Shown: positions 25,249-35,166 of the stretch, piece by piece
Layout: every line of letters starts with the position of its first letter
Numbering within the stretch: position 1 is the first letter of the stretch
NCBI GenBank assembly: GCA_900107185.1
Contig: FNPA01000012.1
Location: 1-64,000, forward strand
DNA from: Ruminococcaceae bacterium YAD3003
GTDB lineage: Bacteria > Bacillota > Clostridia > Saccharofermentanales > Saccharofermentanaceae
DNA: 64,000 bases
Direction of reading: 5' to 3'
Program-made: the position numbers and the translations under genes
Notes under the pieces: model-generated
What the model was told of the DNA's origin: nothing
The model's database searches: none
Seen by the model: only the letters and a program-made list of their open reading frames with translations

Positions 25249-28200
25249 ATGAGGTACAAATTAAAGAAAATGCTCGGTATGCTGATCGCATGCTCGATAT
25301 TGATCTCATGTTGGTCTGTTTATGTTGGACATGCGACTGCAGATGCAGGTCAGGATGCATATACTTTTAATTATGCATATGACTGTCAAAGATATCCTGC
25401 TTATCCATCTAAAGGTGGAACATTACATGCTAGTGGTTTTACTACCCCGCTTGATTCAAGTGGATCGCATGCTGAACCGATTTATGGAAATTGGAAACTT
25501 GTATATTTAGGATTGTATTCCGAAGTCAAAAACAGTATTTCAAGTTCAGAAATTGGATCCGTTGTATCTGATGCTGCAAATGCATATGGCATGTCATCAA
25601 ATGATATTCCTGTATATGAGTTGAAACGAGACAATACACATTATGCCTACGGTGTTCTGGTTACACTTGCTGACAATAAAAATATTGCTGCGTTTATCGG
25701 TGATACATGGGGTGGCGGAGCAGGTTACGTTCTCTCTAAATATGAATTGAATGGTTCTTATGATTTTAATGTTAATAAAGACTTAAAAGACATCACAAAG
25801 CGTGCAACTGCTGATCCTGCTGTTGTTGCTGTAGATGACATTATTGAAGATCTTCCTGCACCTAAATCATTAACAAGAGATGATGCTCCTGCAATTGCAG
25901 TAGCACGTGAGAAGTATGACGCACTTGACGATGGATTAAAGAGCCAGGTCGATAGTGAGAATGTCAGCAAACTCGTGGCTGCAGAGTCAGCAATCGATAC
26001 AATTCTGAACAAAGAGGTAGATGATGTTGAAGTAGAAATCAACAAACTGCCTACAGCAGATCAGATTAAAGCTGCTGATGAAGAATCACTTAATGATATC
26101 AAAGGACAGATTGAATCTGTTCGTGGTGCTTATGAAAATCTTTATGATAGCCATAAGGGTAAAGTTGAGAACTACAATAACCTTTTAAATGCAGAAGTAG
26201 CATACGTTGAAAACCTTATTGATAAGCTTCCGGCTCCGACTGATATCACATTAGATGATATAGATGATATTGAAGCAGCCAGATCAGCTTATAATGCTTT
26301 ACCCGCTGAAGGTGAGCAGGATTTGGTTAAAAACGATAATAGACTTGAGGCAGCCGAGACAGCAGTTGTTTCAAAAGTTGATCTTATGATTGCTTCTTTG
26401 CCTGGAACGGGCAATATTACAACTGCTGATGCTGAAGAAATCAAAGCGGCGCGTGATGCTTATAATTCTCTGCCTGACAGATTAAAGGACTCTGTTACAA
26501 AACTTACTAAGTTGGAAGCTGCAGAAGAAGCTTTGAGCAATGCGGAAATAGCAGAAGTAGAAGACCTTATCGCAGCTCTTCCTGCTCTTAATGAAATAAA
26601 GCCCTCTGATGCTGAAGCAATTAATGCAGCAAGAGAAGCATATGAAGCGCTTAGCGCTGCACAGAAGGGAAACGTTGAAAACTACGATGATCTCGTAAAT
26701 GCAGAAAAAGCTTTGATAGATGCTGAAATAGCAGCAGTTGAAGATTTGATTGCTTCCTTACCGGTAAGCGGCTCAATTACTGTAGATGATGCAGATGATA
26801 TTAAAGCGGCACGTGATGCTTATGAAGCGTTAACTGATGCTCAGAAAGCTGAAGTAAGCAACCTGGATGCTCTCGTAAATGCAGAAGTAGAATTGGTTGA
26901 GGATATCATTGATAATCTCCCTGAATCTGATGCAATTACATCATCTGATGCAGAAGCTATTGAAGCAGCACTTAATGCATTTGAAAAGCTGACTGATGAT
27001 CAGAAAGCGGATGTTGGAAACATTTTAGATCTCGTGAAGGCTGAGGCGGCACTTGTTGATGGTTTTATCAATGATCTTCCTGCTCCTGATTCTGTAAAGC
27101 TTTCTGATATTGATGCAATCAAAGGTGCAAGAGATGCCTATGACAGTCTGGATGATGATCAGAAGGATTTAATTAAAGGATTAGACGATCTCGAAGCAGC
27201 TGAGAATGCATTAGTTGCAATAGTTGAAGATATGATCGATGATTTGCTTCCTGTAAATAACATTTCTATAAAGGATGCAGATAGAATTGAAGAAGCACGC
27301 GAAGCGTACAATTCTCTTCCTGACAGCTTAAAGGGTTCTGTTACTAACCTGGAAGATCTCGAAGATGCAGAATATGCATTGGTAAAGGCTGAAGCTAATG
27401 TAGTTGAATTATTGATCGACGCAATTCCTTCTGGAGATGAAATTACAGTAGCTGATGCAGATGCTATTAAGGCTGCCAGAGATGCATATAATGCATTGGA
27501 CGATGCGAAAAAGCCTTTAGTTTCTAATATTGACGAGCTCGCATCTGCAGAAAATGCTTTAGTTGATGCGATTGAAGACAGTATTGATAATTTCCCTGGT
27601 TCTGATGAGATTTCTCTTTCTGATTCAGAAGCAATCAAAGCAACACGCGCAGCTTATGAAGCTTTGCCTAAAGCACTGAAAGATTCTTTCGATGAGGATT
27701 ATTTAGATGATCTCGAAGCAGCAGAAGCAGCTTTGTCTAAAGTTGAAATAGCTGATGTTGAAGATAAGATCGATAATCTGCCTGTAGCTGATAAGATCTC
27801 AACATCTGATGCTGATGCGATCAAAGAAGCACGTGAAGCATATGACGCTCTTACTGATGAACAGAAGTCGTCTGTTGATAACCTTGATGAACTCGTTGCA
27901 GCTGAAGAAGCTTTAGACGTCGCTTTGGAGGAAGAAGCAGTTAAGGTAGCACAGATGATCAAGAGACTTCCGGATGCTGATACTATCACTAAGGAAGACT
28001 ATGAATCTGTATATGAAGTAAAGGCTATTTTCGATAAATTAACAGATTCCCAGAAGTCAGCAATCGGTGCGGAACTGGCTGAAAAACTCGAAGAAGACGT
28101 TCGTGCAGTTGAAATCGAATGGTTCGCATATGGTTATACGCAGGCTAATCTGTTACTTGAAAACTTCGGAGAACTGATGACTGCAGAAACCAAGGCTGCT

Positions 28201-28743
28201 CTCGAGCGTTCCGTTAAGGCAGCAAAGGATGTAATGGCACTTGGTGATAAGGCTTCTGTAGAAGAAATCGTCAATGCAACTGATAAGCTTTTGGCTTCCG
28301 CAATGTATGCTGATGAAGAACTCAGCAAGATCTACAAAGTAATTGCCGGTGACGGTTTTGATATCACAGAAGGAGCTCTTTCTGAAATGGTTATCAAGAT
28401 CAAGCAGTGCGGTTTGGAAGATAATGCTTTTGAGAACTTCATTAGTGCCGGAAAGAAAGTATACGTTGATGGCATCATTGTTGATTCTAAGAATTACACT
28501 TACGAAAAGGGCAGCTTGATCCTGACACTCCTGCCTGATTTCCTTAAGACATTGTCTGTAGGCGATCATACCCTTACTGTCAGATTTAGTGACACTGAAA
28601 GTATTAATGTTACATTTACTGTCAGCGAAGCTGCATATTTAGCTTCTACCGGTGAGCCGGTCAGCTATATCGGTTTGACAGGTGCGATCTTAGTACTTCT
28701 TGCCGGCGGTACATTCTATCTTAGGAAGCGTATCTTTGCATAA
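25249..28743 (+). CDS. Large repeat-containing cell-surface protein with LASTG sorting-like signal
   Basis: 1164 residues. Residues 1 to about 32 are a signal peptide (basic start, hydrophobic core, likely cut after HATA; the LISC inside could also be read as a lipobox). Residues 33 to about 190 are a unique domain rich in Tyr and Gly. About 13 tandem units of 50-62 residues follow (25822-28120). Each unit has the pattern LP...ITxxDAxxIxxARxAYxAL...QKxxVxNLxxLxxAE, predicted to be short helical bundles. A non-repeat domain follows. The end has LASTGEP at about residue 1131, a hydrophobic helix and RKRIFA, which is the layout of a sortase substrate with Ala in place of Pro. It is probably a cell-wall stalk or adhesin; ligand unknown. 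No sortase gene is nearby. Confidence 0.88.
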   Translation: MRYKLKKMLGMLIACSILISCWSVYVGHATADAGQDAYTFNYAYDCQRYPAYPSKGGTLHASGFTTPLDSSGSHAEPIYGNWKLVYLGLYSEVKNSISSSEIGSVVSDAANAYGMSSNDIPVYELKRDNTHYAYGVLVTLADNKNIAAFIGDTWGGGAGYVLSKYELNGSYDFNVNKDLKDITKRATADPAVVAVDDIIEDLPAPKSLTRDDAPAIAVAREKYDALDDGLKSQVDSENVSKLVAAESAIDTILNKEVDDVEVEINKLPTADQIKAADEESLNDIKGQIESVRGAYENLYDSHKGKVENYNNLLNAEVAYVENLIDKLPAPTDITLDDIDDIEAARSAYNALPAEGEQDLVKNDNRLEAAETAVVSKVDLMIASLPGTGNITTADAEEIKAARDAYNSLPDRLKDSVTKLTKLEAAEEALSNAEIAEVEDLIAALPALNEIKPSDAEAINAAREAYEALSAAQKGNVENYDDLVNAEKALIDAEIAAVEDLIASLPVSGSITVDDADDIKAARDAYEALTDAQKAEVSNLDALVNAEVELVEDIIDNLPESDAITSSDAEAIEAALNAFEKLTDDQKADVGNILDLVKAEAALVDGFINDLPAPDSVKLSDIDAIKGARDAYDSLDDDQKDLIKGLDDLEAAENALVAIVEDMIDDLLPVNNISIKDADRIEEAREAYNSLPDSLKGSVTNLEDLEDAEYALVKAEANVVELLIDAIPSGDEITVADADAIKAARDAYNALDDAKKPLVSNIDELASAENALVDAIEDSIDNFPGSDEISLSDSEAIKATRAAYEALPKALKDSFDEDYLDDLEAAEAALSKVEIADVEDKIDNLPVADKISTSDADAIKEAREAYDALTDEQKSSVDNLDELVAAEEALDVALEEEAVKVAQMIKRLPDADTITKEDYESVYEVKAIFDKLTDSQKSAIGAELAEKLEEDVRAVEIEWFAYGYTQANLLLENFGELMTAETKAALERSVKAAKDVMALGDKASVEEIVNATDKLLASAMYADEELSKIYKVIAGDGFDITEGALSEMVIKIKQCGLEDNAFENFISAGKKVYVDGIIVDSKNYTYEKGSLILTLLPDFLKTLSVGDHTLTVRFSDTESINVTFTVSEAAYLASTGEPVSYIGLTGAILVLLAGGTFYLRKRIFA
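25822..28120 (+). repeat. About 13 tandem protein-coding repeats of 150-190 bp
   Basis: The repeats are clear at protein level and diverged at DNA level. Conserved positions per unit are a leading LP, an IT or IS with a following Asp-Ala, an ARxAY block, an LTxxQK block and a closing AExAL. Units 4, 5, 6, 11 and 12 are closest to the consensus; units 1, 2 and 13 are the most diverged, as expected at the ends of an array that grew from the middle. Confidence 0.85.
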
Positions 28744-28773
28744 AGCTGATTAATCAGTATATTTCATTTCGAA

Positions 28774-28815
28774 AGAGGGATGTCTCATCATATGAGGCAT
28801 CCCTCATATTTTTAG
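28774..28815 (+). terminator. Intrinsic terminator of the surface protein gene
   Basis: GAGGGATGTCTCAT (28775-28788) pairs with ATGAGGCATCCCTC (28792-28805) with one mismatch, 3-base loop, then an AT-rich tail with five T. Confidence 0.88.
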
Positions 28816-28889
28816 CATTGCCGCAATTTTATGATTGATAAATAGACTTTTGTGATAAAATTTTAAATCATATAAAAAGGCGGTTTTTT

Positions 28890-30245
28890 ATGGGTAAATA
28901 TTTCGGAACAGACGGCTTCAGAGGCGAAGCCAATAAAGCTCTCACTGCACAAAAGGCTTTCCAGGTAGGAAGATATATCGGCTGGTATTACGGCCAGAAG
29001 CACGATGACAAGAGAGCAAAGATCATCATCGGTAAGGATACAAGAAGAAGTTCATATATGCTTGAGGCTGCTCTTACAGCAGGTATTACATCCTCAGGTT
29101 CAGATGCTTATCTTTTACATGTAACTACTACACCGTCAGTCTCATACTGCTGCAGAACAGACGGATTTGACTGCGGAATCATGATCTCAGCGTCCCACAA
29201 TCCTTTCTACGATAACGGAATCAAGATCATGCGTGCCAACGGTCAGAAGATTGAGGCAGAGATCGAAGAGAAGATCGAAGCTTATATTGATGGAGAGATC
29301 GAAGAGATTCCTTTGGCTGAGCGTGAAGCCATCGGTAACGTAATTGACTATGCTTCAGGACGTAACCGTTATATCGGATATCTCATGACAATTCCTACCA
29401 GAGCATTCAACGGAATGAAGGTAGGTCTGGACTGCGCTAACGGAGCTTCATGGAATATCGCGAGATCTGTTTTCGAGGCGTTGGGAGCAAAGGTTTATAT
29501 CATCAACAACCAGCCTGACGGACTTAACATTAATACAAACTGCGGTTCAACACATATCGATACATTGAAGAAGTTTGTTTTGGACAACGGCCTCAACGTA
29601 GGTTTCGCTTATGACGGCGATGCTGACAGATGTCTTGCAGTAGACGAACTCGGCAACGAGGTCAATGGCGACCAGATCATGTTCCTCTGCGGTAAGTATC
29701 TCAAGGAGAGCGGCAAGCTCGACGGAAATACGATCGTTACAACGATCATGAGCAATATGGGTCTTTACAAGGCTTGTGAAGCTATCGGTATCCGTACTGA
29801 GAAGACAAACGTCGGTGATAAGTACGTAGCTGAGAACATGATGGCTAACGGATTTGTATTGGGCGGCGAGCAGTCAGGACACATCATTTTCGCTAAGTAT
29901 GCTACAACGGGTGACGGTATCCTCACTTCTCTTATGGTTCTTATGACCATGCTCGAGAAGAAGCTGCCTCTCTCAATGCTCGCAGGCGAGATGAAGATGT
30001 ATCCTCAGTGCCTCAAGAACGTTGTTGTTAAGGATAAGGAAGAAGCACAGAAGAATCCGGCAGTCCTTAAGGGCGTTGAAGAAGTTAATAAGGCTCTCGC
30101 AGGCGACGGAAGAATGCTGCTCCGTGCATCAGGTACTGAACCTAAGATCCGTGTAATGGTTGAAGCAAAGACCGACGAGATCTGTGAAGAGTACGTTGAT
30201 AAGCTTATTGCTGTAATTAAGGAACAAGGCTTAACAGCAGATTAA
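28890..30245 (+). CDS. glmM: Phosphoglucosamine mutase
   Basis: 451 residues, the usual GlmM length. It converts glucosamine-6-phosphate to glucosamine-1-phosphate for UDP-GlcNAc and peptidoglycan. The N terminus MGKYFGTDGFRG is diagnostic. The phosphoserine is Ser102 in MISASHNP, the metal loop is AYDGDADRCL, the sugar loop is GGEQSGHI, and the phosphate site is LRASGTEPKIRVM. An AAAGGCGG ribosome site precedes the ATG. A possible promoter lies upstream (TTGATA 28835-28840, TAAAAT 28856-28861, 15 bases apart). nagB follows after a hairpin, so amino-sugar synthesis and breakdown are adjacent. Confidence 0.96.
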   Translation: MGKYFGTDGFRGEANKALTAQKAFQVGRYIGWYYGQKHDDKRAKIIIGKDTRRSSYMLEAALTAGITSSGSDAYLLHVTTTPSVSYCCRTDGFDCGIMISASHNPFYDNGIKIMRANGQKIEAEIEEKIEAYIDGEIEEIPLAEREAIGNVIDYASGRNRYIGYLMTIPTRAFNGMKVGLDCANGASWNIARSVFEALGAKVYIINNQPDGLNINTNCGSTHIDTLKKFVLDNGLNVGFAYDGDADRCLAVDELGNEVNGDQIMFLCGKYLKESGKLDGNTIVTTIMSNMGLYKACEAIGIRTEKTNVGDKYVAENMMANGFVLGGEQSGHIIFAKYATTGDGILTSLMVLMTMLEKKLPLSMLAGEMKMYPQCLKNVVVKDKEEAQKNPAVLKGVEEVNKALAGDGRMLLRASGTEPKIRVMVEAKTDEICEEYVDKLIAVIKEQGLTAD

Positions 30246-30259
30246 ACAAGGATATAGCG

Positions 30260-30290
30260 GCTCTGTGCTGATTTGGCGCAGAGCTGTTTT
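30260..30290 (+). terminator. Intrinsic terminator between glmM and nagB
   Basis: GCTCTGTGC (30260-30268) pairs with GCGCAGAGC (30276-30284) with one G:U pair, 7-base loop, then TG and four T. The short T run may allow read-through into nagB. Confidence 0.7.
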
Positions 30291-30318
30291 ATATACAAAA
30301 CTAATTGGGAGATTGAAT

Positions 30319-31068
30319 ATGAGAGTAATCAGAAAGAGCAACTATGAAGAAGCTTCAATGGCATGTGCTGAGCTTATCGCTTCACAGATAAGACTTAAGC
30401 CCGACTGCAAGATCGGTCTTGCAACAGGTTCTACACCTATTGGAACTTATAAGGACCTTGTTGATATGTATAAGGCAGGCAGCCTTGATTTTTCCAAGGT
30501 TACATCTGCTAACTTAGACGAGTACAGAGGCTTGGGCGGCGATCACGATCAGTCTTACAGATATTTCATGAATACAAATCTGTTCGATCACGTAAATATC
30601 GACAAGAGCAAGACATATGTACCTGACGGACTTGAGGCAGATGCTGTTAAGGCATGCACAGATTATGATAAGATCCTTGAGTCTTTGGGTCACCTTGATA
30701 TCCAGCTGCTCGGAATCGGCGGCGACGGACACATCGGTTTCAATGAGCCTGCTGATGCTTTCTGCGTAAATACACAGTGTATTGACCTCGAAGAGCAGAC
30801 AATCCAGGATAATGCCAGATTGTTCTTCGGCGGAGACCTCGCTGCTGTTCCTACACAGGCTTATACAATGGGTATCGGCTACATCATGAAGTCTACAACA
30901 GTTATCCTTATGGCTACAGGCGCAGGTAAGAGAGGCATCGTTGAGAAGGCTTTCTGCGGTCCTGTTACACCCAGGGTACCGGCTTCAATCCTCCAGCTCC
31001 ACCCGAATGTTGTTGTTATTGGTGACGAGGCTGCTATTTCTGATGCCGTAGTTGCTGCTGCAAAGTAA
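30319..31068 (+). CDS. nagB: Glucosamine-6-phosphate deaminase
   Basis: 249 residues from the ATG at 30319 (MRVIRKSNYEEAS), 8 bases after GGGAG; an earlier in-frame start at 30265 would lie in the glmM terminator. The enzyme turns glucosamine-6-phosphate into fructose-6-phosphate and ammonia. Motifs: LATGSTPIGTY near residue 38, NLDEYRGL, and GIGGDGHIGFNEP with the catalytic His. It opposes the amino-sugar synthesis that GlmM serves. A strong terminator follows. No nagA or GlcNAc transporter is adjacent. Confidence 0.95.
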   Translation: MRVIRKSNYEEASMACAELIASQIRLKPDCKIGLATGSTPIGTYKDLVDMYKAGSLDFSKVTSANLDEYRGLGGDHDQSYRYFMNTNLFDHVNIDKSKTYVPDGLEADAVKACTDYDKILESLGHLDIQLLGIGGDGHIGFNEPADAFCVNTQCIDLEEQTIQDNARLFFGGDLAAVPTQAYTMGIGYIMKSTTVILMATGAGKRGIVEKAFCGPVTPRVPASILQLHPNVVVIGDEAAISDAVVAAAK

Positions 31069-31101
31069 ACTTAAGCAGTATAACTTTATAGATTGTTTCA
31101 T

Positions 31102-31137
31102 AGAGGTTGTTGCAAACAAAAGCAACAGCCTCTTTTT
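31102..31137 (+). terminator. Intrinsic terminator of nagB
   Basis: AGAGGTTGTTGC (31102-31113) pairs with GCAACAGCCTCT (31122-31133) with one mismatch, 8-base loop, then T run. Confidence 0.9.
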
Positions 31138-31174
31138 ATATAAATTTTATTTAATATGAGGTAAACTGAAATAC

Positions 31175-32671
31175 ATGAGAGATAGAATTGAGAAGTTGAT
31201 AGATAAGACTATTAGTGTGAGCCTTCCCTGGATAGTTTCAAAAGACGGGGTAGTTCAGTTTGTTGATCCGTTGGATAAGAAAGAGATCTCTGCTCACTAT
31301 GGCGCCTCTCATATGGCAGTTTCTCTAATAATCTACGGCAGCCTTAAACATGAAGATTCCCTTGTCAAACAGGGTGAAGACCTTTTGTTTAGTGTTCTGG
31401 ACCGTTGGAATGAGAATAAGGAGCTTCCTGATTTTCATAATGACTTCAACAATTTTGCACTTTGCGTTCTGGATCATTTTACGGATAAATACCACGAGAG
31501 AATAAAAGAGACAGTTCTTAGGACTAAGGATACGTTCTTTGACACCATTAACTGGTTGCCGATGCGTTGGTTTGTAAACCTCACGAGATATAAATGGACC
31601 GGAGATGTCTCATATAAAGATATTTGTCAAAAGTGCATGCAGACAATAAGCCAGGCTACTTACAGTGACGGCTTTATCGAAGATATGCTCCCGTTAGGAA
31701 GGAGTTTCAGCCTTCAGTATGATGTTGCAACGGTTGCGTTTATGCAGTATCTGAGAGTTATGGGAGAAGACATCGATCTATCTGTTCAAACCGGCGCTCT
31801 TCTTAATGCTGTATATCCTGATGGTGACATCAATTATTTTGGCAGAGGTACTAATCAGATTTTTGCATGGGGATTGTGGATTTATCTCCTGGCGAGCAGC
31901 GGTCAGAATGAATTGGACAGAGCTCTGGGCTATATTGAAAAGAGATTGCCTGAAATGCTCAAAAACAACAATATTATGCTAAATGATTATCCCGGTGAAG
32001 AGAAATTCATGTGGTGGGACTATCATTACTCTTCGGTATACACGGCGCATCTGCTTTTCTGGCTTATTATGGCTCTGAAAGATTTCGATAAATGCAGCAT
32101 CGAACCAAGGCTGATATCTGATGGCAGCAGCGGAGTCTGCATATCACGTAATGACAACGCGTTTGTTGTTACTTTCGATGGCAGAACTGAATATTTAGCA
32201 GAAGCAGGTCCTTCTGTTGTTGCTCTGTGGACTAAACAGTCAGGTCAGGTAATTAAGGGCGAGTTTGGTCCCTGGTATGGATTGTTCGGAAATAAATATG
32301 CTCAACCTGATGTTGTTATGAAAAACTATATAGGGCTGATCAAAACAGAATCTGAACAGTCGAACCGCAGGAGAAACAGAGTCTTTGCTAAGCTGTTTGG
32401 GGAGAATAAAAAATGCGTAGAAGGAATGAACCGTCCTGTGTTTATTGCTCCGTCAGTTGATATTTCTGAAAAGGTTAGACTTACTTATCAGGTAAATGGC
32501 ACGCCGTTATTACTTAATGTTCCTTCTTTTGGCGGAAGCATTACTGTCAGTGCAGATGGTGAGCAGGTAGTTATGAGCGATACAATGAAAATCAGAAATC
32601 AATATGATTGGTTAACAATCAAACAAAAACTTATTGATTCAGCTAATGTAATTGAAGTAGAAGTGTTATGA
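31175..32671 (+). CDS. Cytosolic alpha/alpha-toroid carbohydrate-active-like protein
   Basis: 498 residues without signal peptide. The first 310 residues are helix-rich with repeated aromatic pairs (FHNDFNNFAL, WLPMRWFVNLTRYKWTG, DGFIEDMLPLGRSF, FMWWDYHYSSVYTAHLLFW), as in alpha/alpha-barrel polysaccharide lyases and hydrolases. The last 180 residues look beta-rich (ISDGSSGVCISR, FDGRTEYLAEAGPSVVALW), like the sandwich domain of heparinase-type lyases. The exact family and activity were not recognised. It overlaps the following glycosyltransferase by four bases (ATGA), so it belongs to the glycan cluster. It may trim or process a cytosolic glycan or its precursor. Ribosome site weak (GAGG 14 bases upstream). 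Confidence 0.65.
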   Translation: MRDRIEKLIDKTISVSLPWIVSKDGVVQFVDPLDKKEISAHYGASHMAVSLIIYGSLKHEDSLVKQGEDLLFSVLDRWNENKELPDFHNDFNNFALCVLDHFTDKYHERIKETVLRTKDTFFDTINWLPMRWFVNLTRYKWTGDVSYKDICQKCMQTISQATYSDGFIEDMLPLGRSFSLQYDVATVAFMQYLRVMGEDIDLSVQTGALLNAVYPDGDINYFGRGTNQIFAWGLWIYLLASSGQNELDRALGYIEKRLPEMLKNNNIMLNDYPGEEKFMWWDYHYSSVYTAHLLFWLIMALKDFDKCSIEPRLISDGSSGVCISRNDNAFVVTFDGRTEYLAEAGPSVVALWTKQSGQVIKGEFGPWYGLFGNKYAQPDVVMKNYIGLIKTESEQSNRRRNRVFAKLFGENKKCVEGMNRPVFIAPSVDISEKVRLTYQVNGTPLLLNVPSFGGSITVSADGEQVVMSDTMKIRNQYDWLTIKQKLIDSANVIEVEVL

Positions 32672-33651
32672 CGGAAAACAGAGTTAGTGTATTAGTTACA
32701 TTCTACAATCAGGAGAAATATGTTGATACTGCTCTGCAGAGTGTGTTCTCACAGAAGACTGATTTTGGAGTCAAGGTAATTGTCGGCGATGACGGCTCTT
32801 CTGACCGTACCTGCGAGATAGTTAACCAGTGGATCGAACGTTATCCTGATAATATTGAGCTCCACATAATGGAGCGTGGTGAAGGAAAACAGATTCCCGG
32901 ATTCAGAGCGTCGAGAAACAGATTAAACCTTCTCCAATATGTTGATACCGATTATTTCAATTTCCTGGATGGTGATGATTATTTTACCTGTGATACAAAA
33001 CTGCAGAGACAGGTAGAGATACTTGATTTAGCAGATAACAGTGACTGCATTGCATGCGGACATAACGTTTACAGATCATATAGTGACGGAAGAAACATAC
33101 CTGCAACAGATCCCAACCTCAAAGAAGGTAAGGTGTCACCTGAGTATTTCTGGTCGAAAGCATATATTCATACTGATTCGCTGATGTTCAGGAGTTCGTT
33201 TATTCCTGAGATCAAAGTCAAATTATTGGAAAACAGTTTTAATGATACTATGATCACCCTGTCAGCTGTCCAGCACGGAATGATCTACTATATCCCTGAA
33301 ATATGGGCTATTTATCTGCAGACGGCAGACGGCATTTGGACATCCGGTAATGCAGTAGTAAATCATGTCAGAAGCATTATTTTCTACGATCTGGCAACGA
33401 AGGTAAATCCTAAACTAAAGATGCATACCATATGCCGTTTTGGCTATGTCTGGAAGGGATTATTCAAACTGCGTAAGAGCATCGATCCTTCCTCGTTAAC
33501 AGCGTACTATAACGAAGCGAAAGATAAGGGATGTAAGAACGCAATATTGTGGATCAGTTATCCTGATCTGAACCCGTTTCAGAAGATCGGACTCTTAGTT
33601 AAGACGTTTTTCATACGTTGCTCCATTCCTGTCATAAAACACATAATCTGA
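32668..33651 (+). CDS. Family 2 glycosyltransferase
   Basis: 327 residues. The GT-A fold starts with VSVLVTFYNQEKYVDTALQSV, then IVGDDGSSDRTCEIV, and the metal-binding motif in FLDGDDYF. Sequence after about residue 240 is a C-terminal basic helical region without clear membrane helices. It adds a sugar from a nucleotide donor to a growing glycan, probably on a lipid carrier. It is coupled to the toroid gene (ATGA overlap), and a flippase gene follows 12 bases later. The sugar cannot be read from sequence. Confidence 0.9.
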   Translation: MTENRVSVLVTFYNQEKYVDTALQSVFSQKTDFGVKVIVGDDGSSDRTCEIVNQWIERYPDNIELHIMERGEGKQIPGFRASRNRLNLLQYVDTDYFNFLDGDDYFTCDTKLQRQVEILDLADNSDCIACGHNVYRSYSDGRNIPATDPNLKEGKVSPEYFWSKAYIHTDSLMFRSSFIPEIKVKLLENSFNDTMITLSAVQHGMIYYIPEIWAIYLQTADGIWTSGNAVVNHVRSIIFYDLATKVNPKLKMHTICRFGYVWKGLFKLRKSIDPSSLTAYYNEAKDKGCKNAILWISYPDLNPFQKIGLLVKTFFIRCSIPVIKHII

Positions 33652-33663
33652 TGGTGATGTTTT

Positions 33664-35166
33664 ATGAACAAGAGACGCAACCTTAAAAACGTTATATATG
33701 CATTTATCGGACAGCTCGTAGTTTTGGGACTGTCATTATTTGTGCCCCGATTTGTTTTAACCGGATATGGTTCTGATACAAATGGCCTGCTAAGTACAGT
33801 AGGGCAGATAATTGCATATATGACATTGCTCGAAGCAGGTATAGGGCAGGCGGCGCGAAATGAATTGTACCGTTATGTCAAAGATGATGTTTTCGATAAG
33901 GAAAACAGTTCATCTGTTATGACACTCTCCAGAAAGGTCTACCGGAATACAACTAAGTTATATGCTCTGCTGATTCTGGTTCTGGCGGTAGTACTTCCGT
34001 TCATCATTAAAACGGATCTGAGTTATCTTACGGTTTTCCTGGTAATCCTGATCGAGGGCGCATCGAGCGTTATCTCTTTCTATTTTGTTCAGAACTATAC
34101 GAATATTCTTATTGTCGATGGCAAGCAGTATGTTAATGCCAACATCGATCTGGTATTTAAGGGTCTGGTCTATGCGATAAAAATAGTTATGGCATTGCTC
34201 GGCGTAAATATCATATTAATGGAGATAGGATTCTTCATAGCGACTTTGGTTAAGATATTTATCTACGAGAAATATGTTAAAAAACATTATGGCTGGATCG
34301 ATTACAATGCCAATATTGAAGGAAAGAAACTAAAAGACCGTGGTCCGTACATTATCACGGAAATTGCCTGGACAGTATTCTCGTCTACTGACATGATCGT
34401 TATTTCAATGTTCTGCTCAACTAAGAAGTCGAGTGTCTACGCAATCTATTACATGGTATTTATTACGATCAACAAATTAGCAGATGCTGTATTTACCAGT
34501 CTCAAATTTAATCTTGGCCAGATATTCCATAAAGATAAAGAGCAGTATAAACAGACCCACGATGTTTTCAATTCGGTTTTCGTCGGTTCTCTGTCCGCTT
34601 TGTTGGCAGTAGCGTACTATTTGTGTATCCCGTTTATCACGTTATATACGGACGGTGTCAGCGATACGGATTATATCGATCTCGCTCTGCCAATGGGCTT
34701 TTGTCTGATCTATCTCCTGTCATGGTGCCGTATGGTATCTGAGCATCTGATCGGTGTTGCCGGATATGCGAAGAAACTCAGCAAAGTATCGATAATTGAA
34801 GTTGTTATAAATATCGTCTTATCTGTTATCTTTGTTAACCGCTTCGGAATAAGCGGTGTTCTATATGCAACTGTTATCGCGTTGCCTTTGAAGGTTATCT
34901 ACTGCAATATCTTGGCAGACAGGGTAATACTGAAACGAAGTGTCTTTACTACGGTCAAAATCCTTTTGGTTAATATAGCGCTGTTTGTAATTCTTGCTTC
35001 TTGTAAGCACTTCATAAATGTTAATATAGACAATTATCTGACCTTTTTTATTTATGGCGTATGTTTTACTTTGTGTTCGGCAGTAATATTCCTGATCGCG
35101 AATGTTCTGGCGAATAAAAATGTATTTGCCGCTTTTAAACGTATCTTTACGGGAGACAAGACATGA
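33664..35166 (+). CDS. Polysaccharide flippase (Wzx/MATE-like membrane protein)
   Basis: 500 residues with about 12-14 hydrophobic helices across the whole length. The start [21 protein letters not shown] and the [20 protein letters not shown] segment are typical of the polysaccharide-biosynthesis flippase family. It would move lipid-linked glycan units across the membrane. Its stop overlaps the nucleotide-sugar dehydrogenase start by four bases (ATGA). No separate polymerase (Wzy-like) gene was found in the cluster, so either the unit is transferred as a single oligosaccharide or polymerisation occurs elsewhere. Confidence 0.87.
   Translation: MNKRRNLKNVIYAFIGQLVVLGLSLFVPRFVLTGYGSDTNGLLSTVGQIIAYMTLLEAGIGQAARNELYRYVKDDVFDKENSSSVMTLSRKVYRNTTKLYALLILVLAVVLPFIIKTDLSYLTVFLVILIEGASSVISFYFVQNYTNILIVDGKQYVNANIDLVFKGLVYAIKIVMALLGVNIILMEIGFFIATLVKIFIYEKYVKKHYGWIDYNANIEGKKLKDRGPYIITEIAWTVFSSTDMIVISMFCSTKKSSVYAIYYMVFITINKLADAVFTSLKFNLGQIFHKDKEQYKQTHDVFNSVFVGSLSALLAVAYYLCIPFITLYTDGVSDTDYIDLALPMGFCLIYLLSWCRMVSEHLIGVAGYAKKLSKVSIIEVVINIVLSVIFVNRFGISGVLYATVIALPLKVIYCNILADRVILKRSVFTTVKILLVNIALFVILASCKHFINVNIDNYLTFFIYGVCFTLCSAVIFLIANVLANKNVFAAFKRIFTGDKT

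Noticed and set aside
25822-28120. Regularly spaced repeats that could suggest a CRISPR array.
   Set aside because: The repeats are 150-190 bp, in frame, diverged at DNA level and encode a protein; no short identical repeats with unique spacers are present.
25758-28328. Long open frames on the minus strand, rich in Ser and Ala.
   Set aside because: They mirror the repeat-rich codons of the surface protein on the plus strand and have no ribosome sites.
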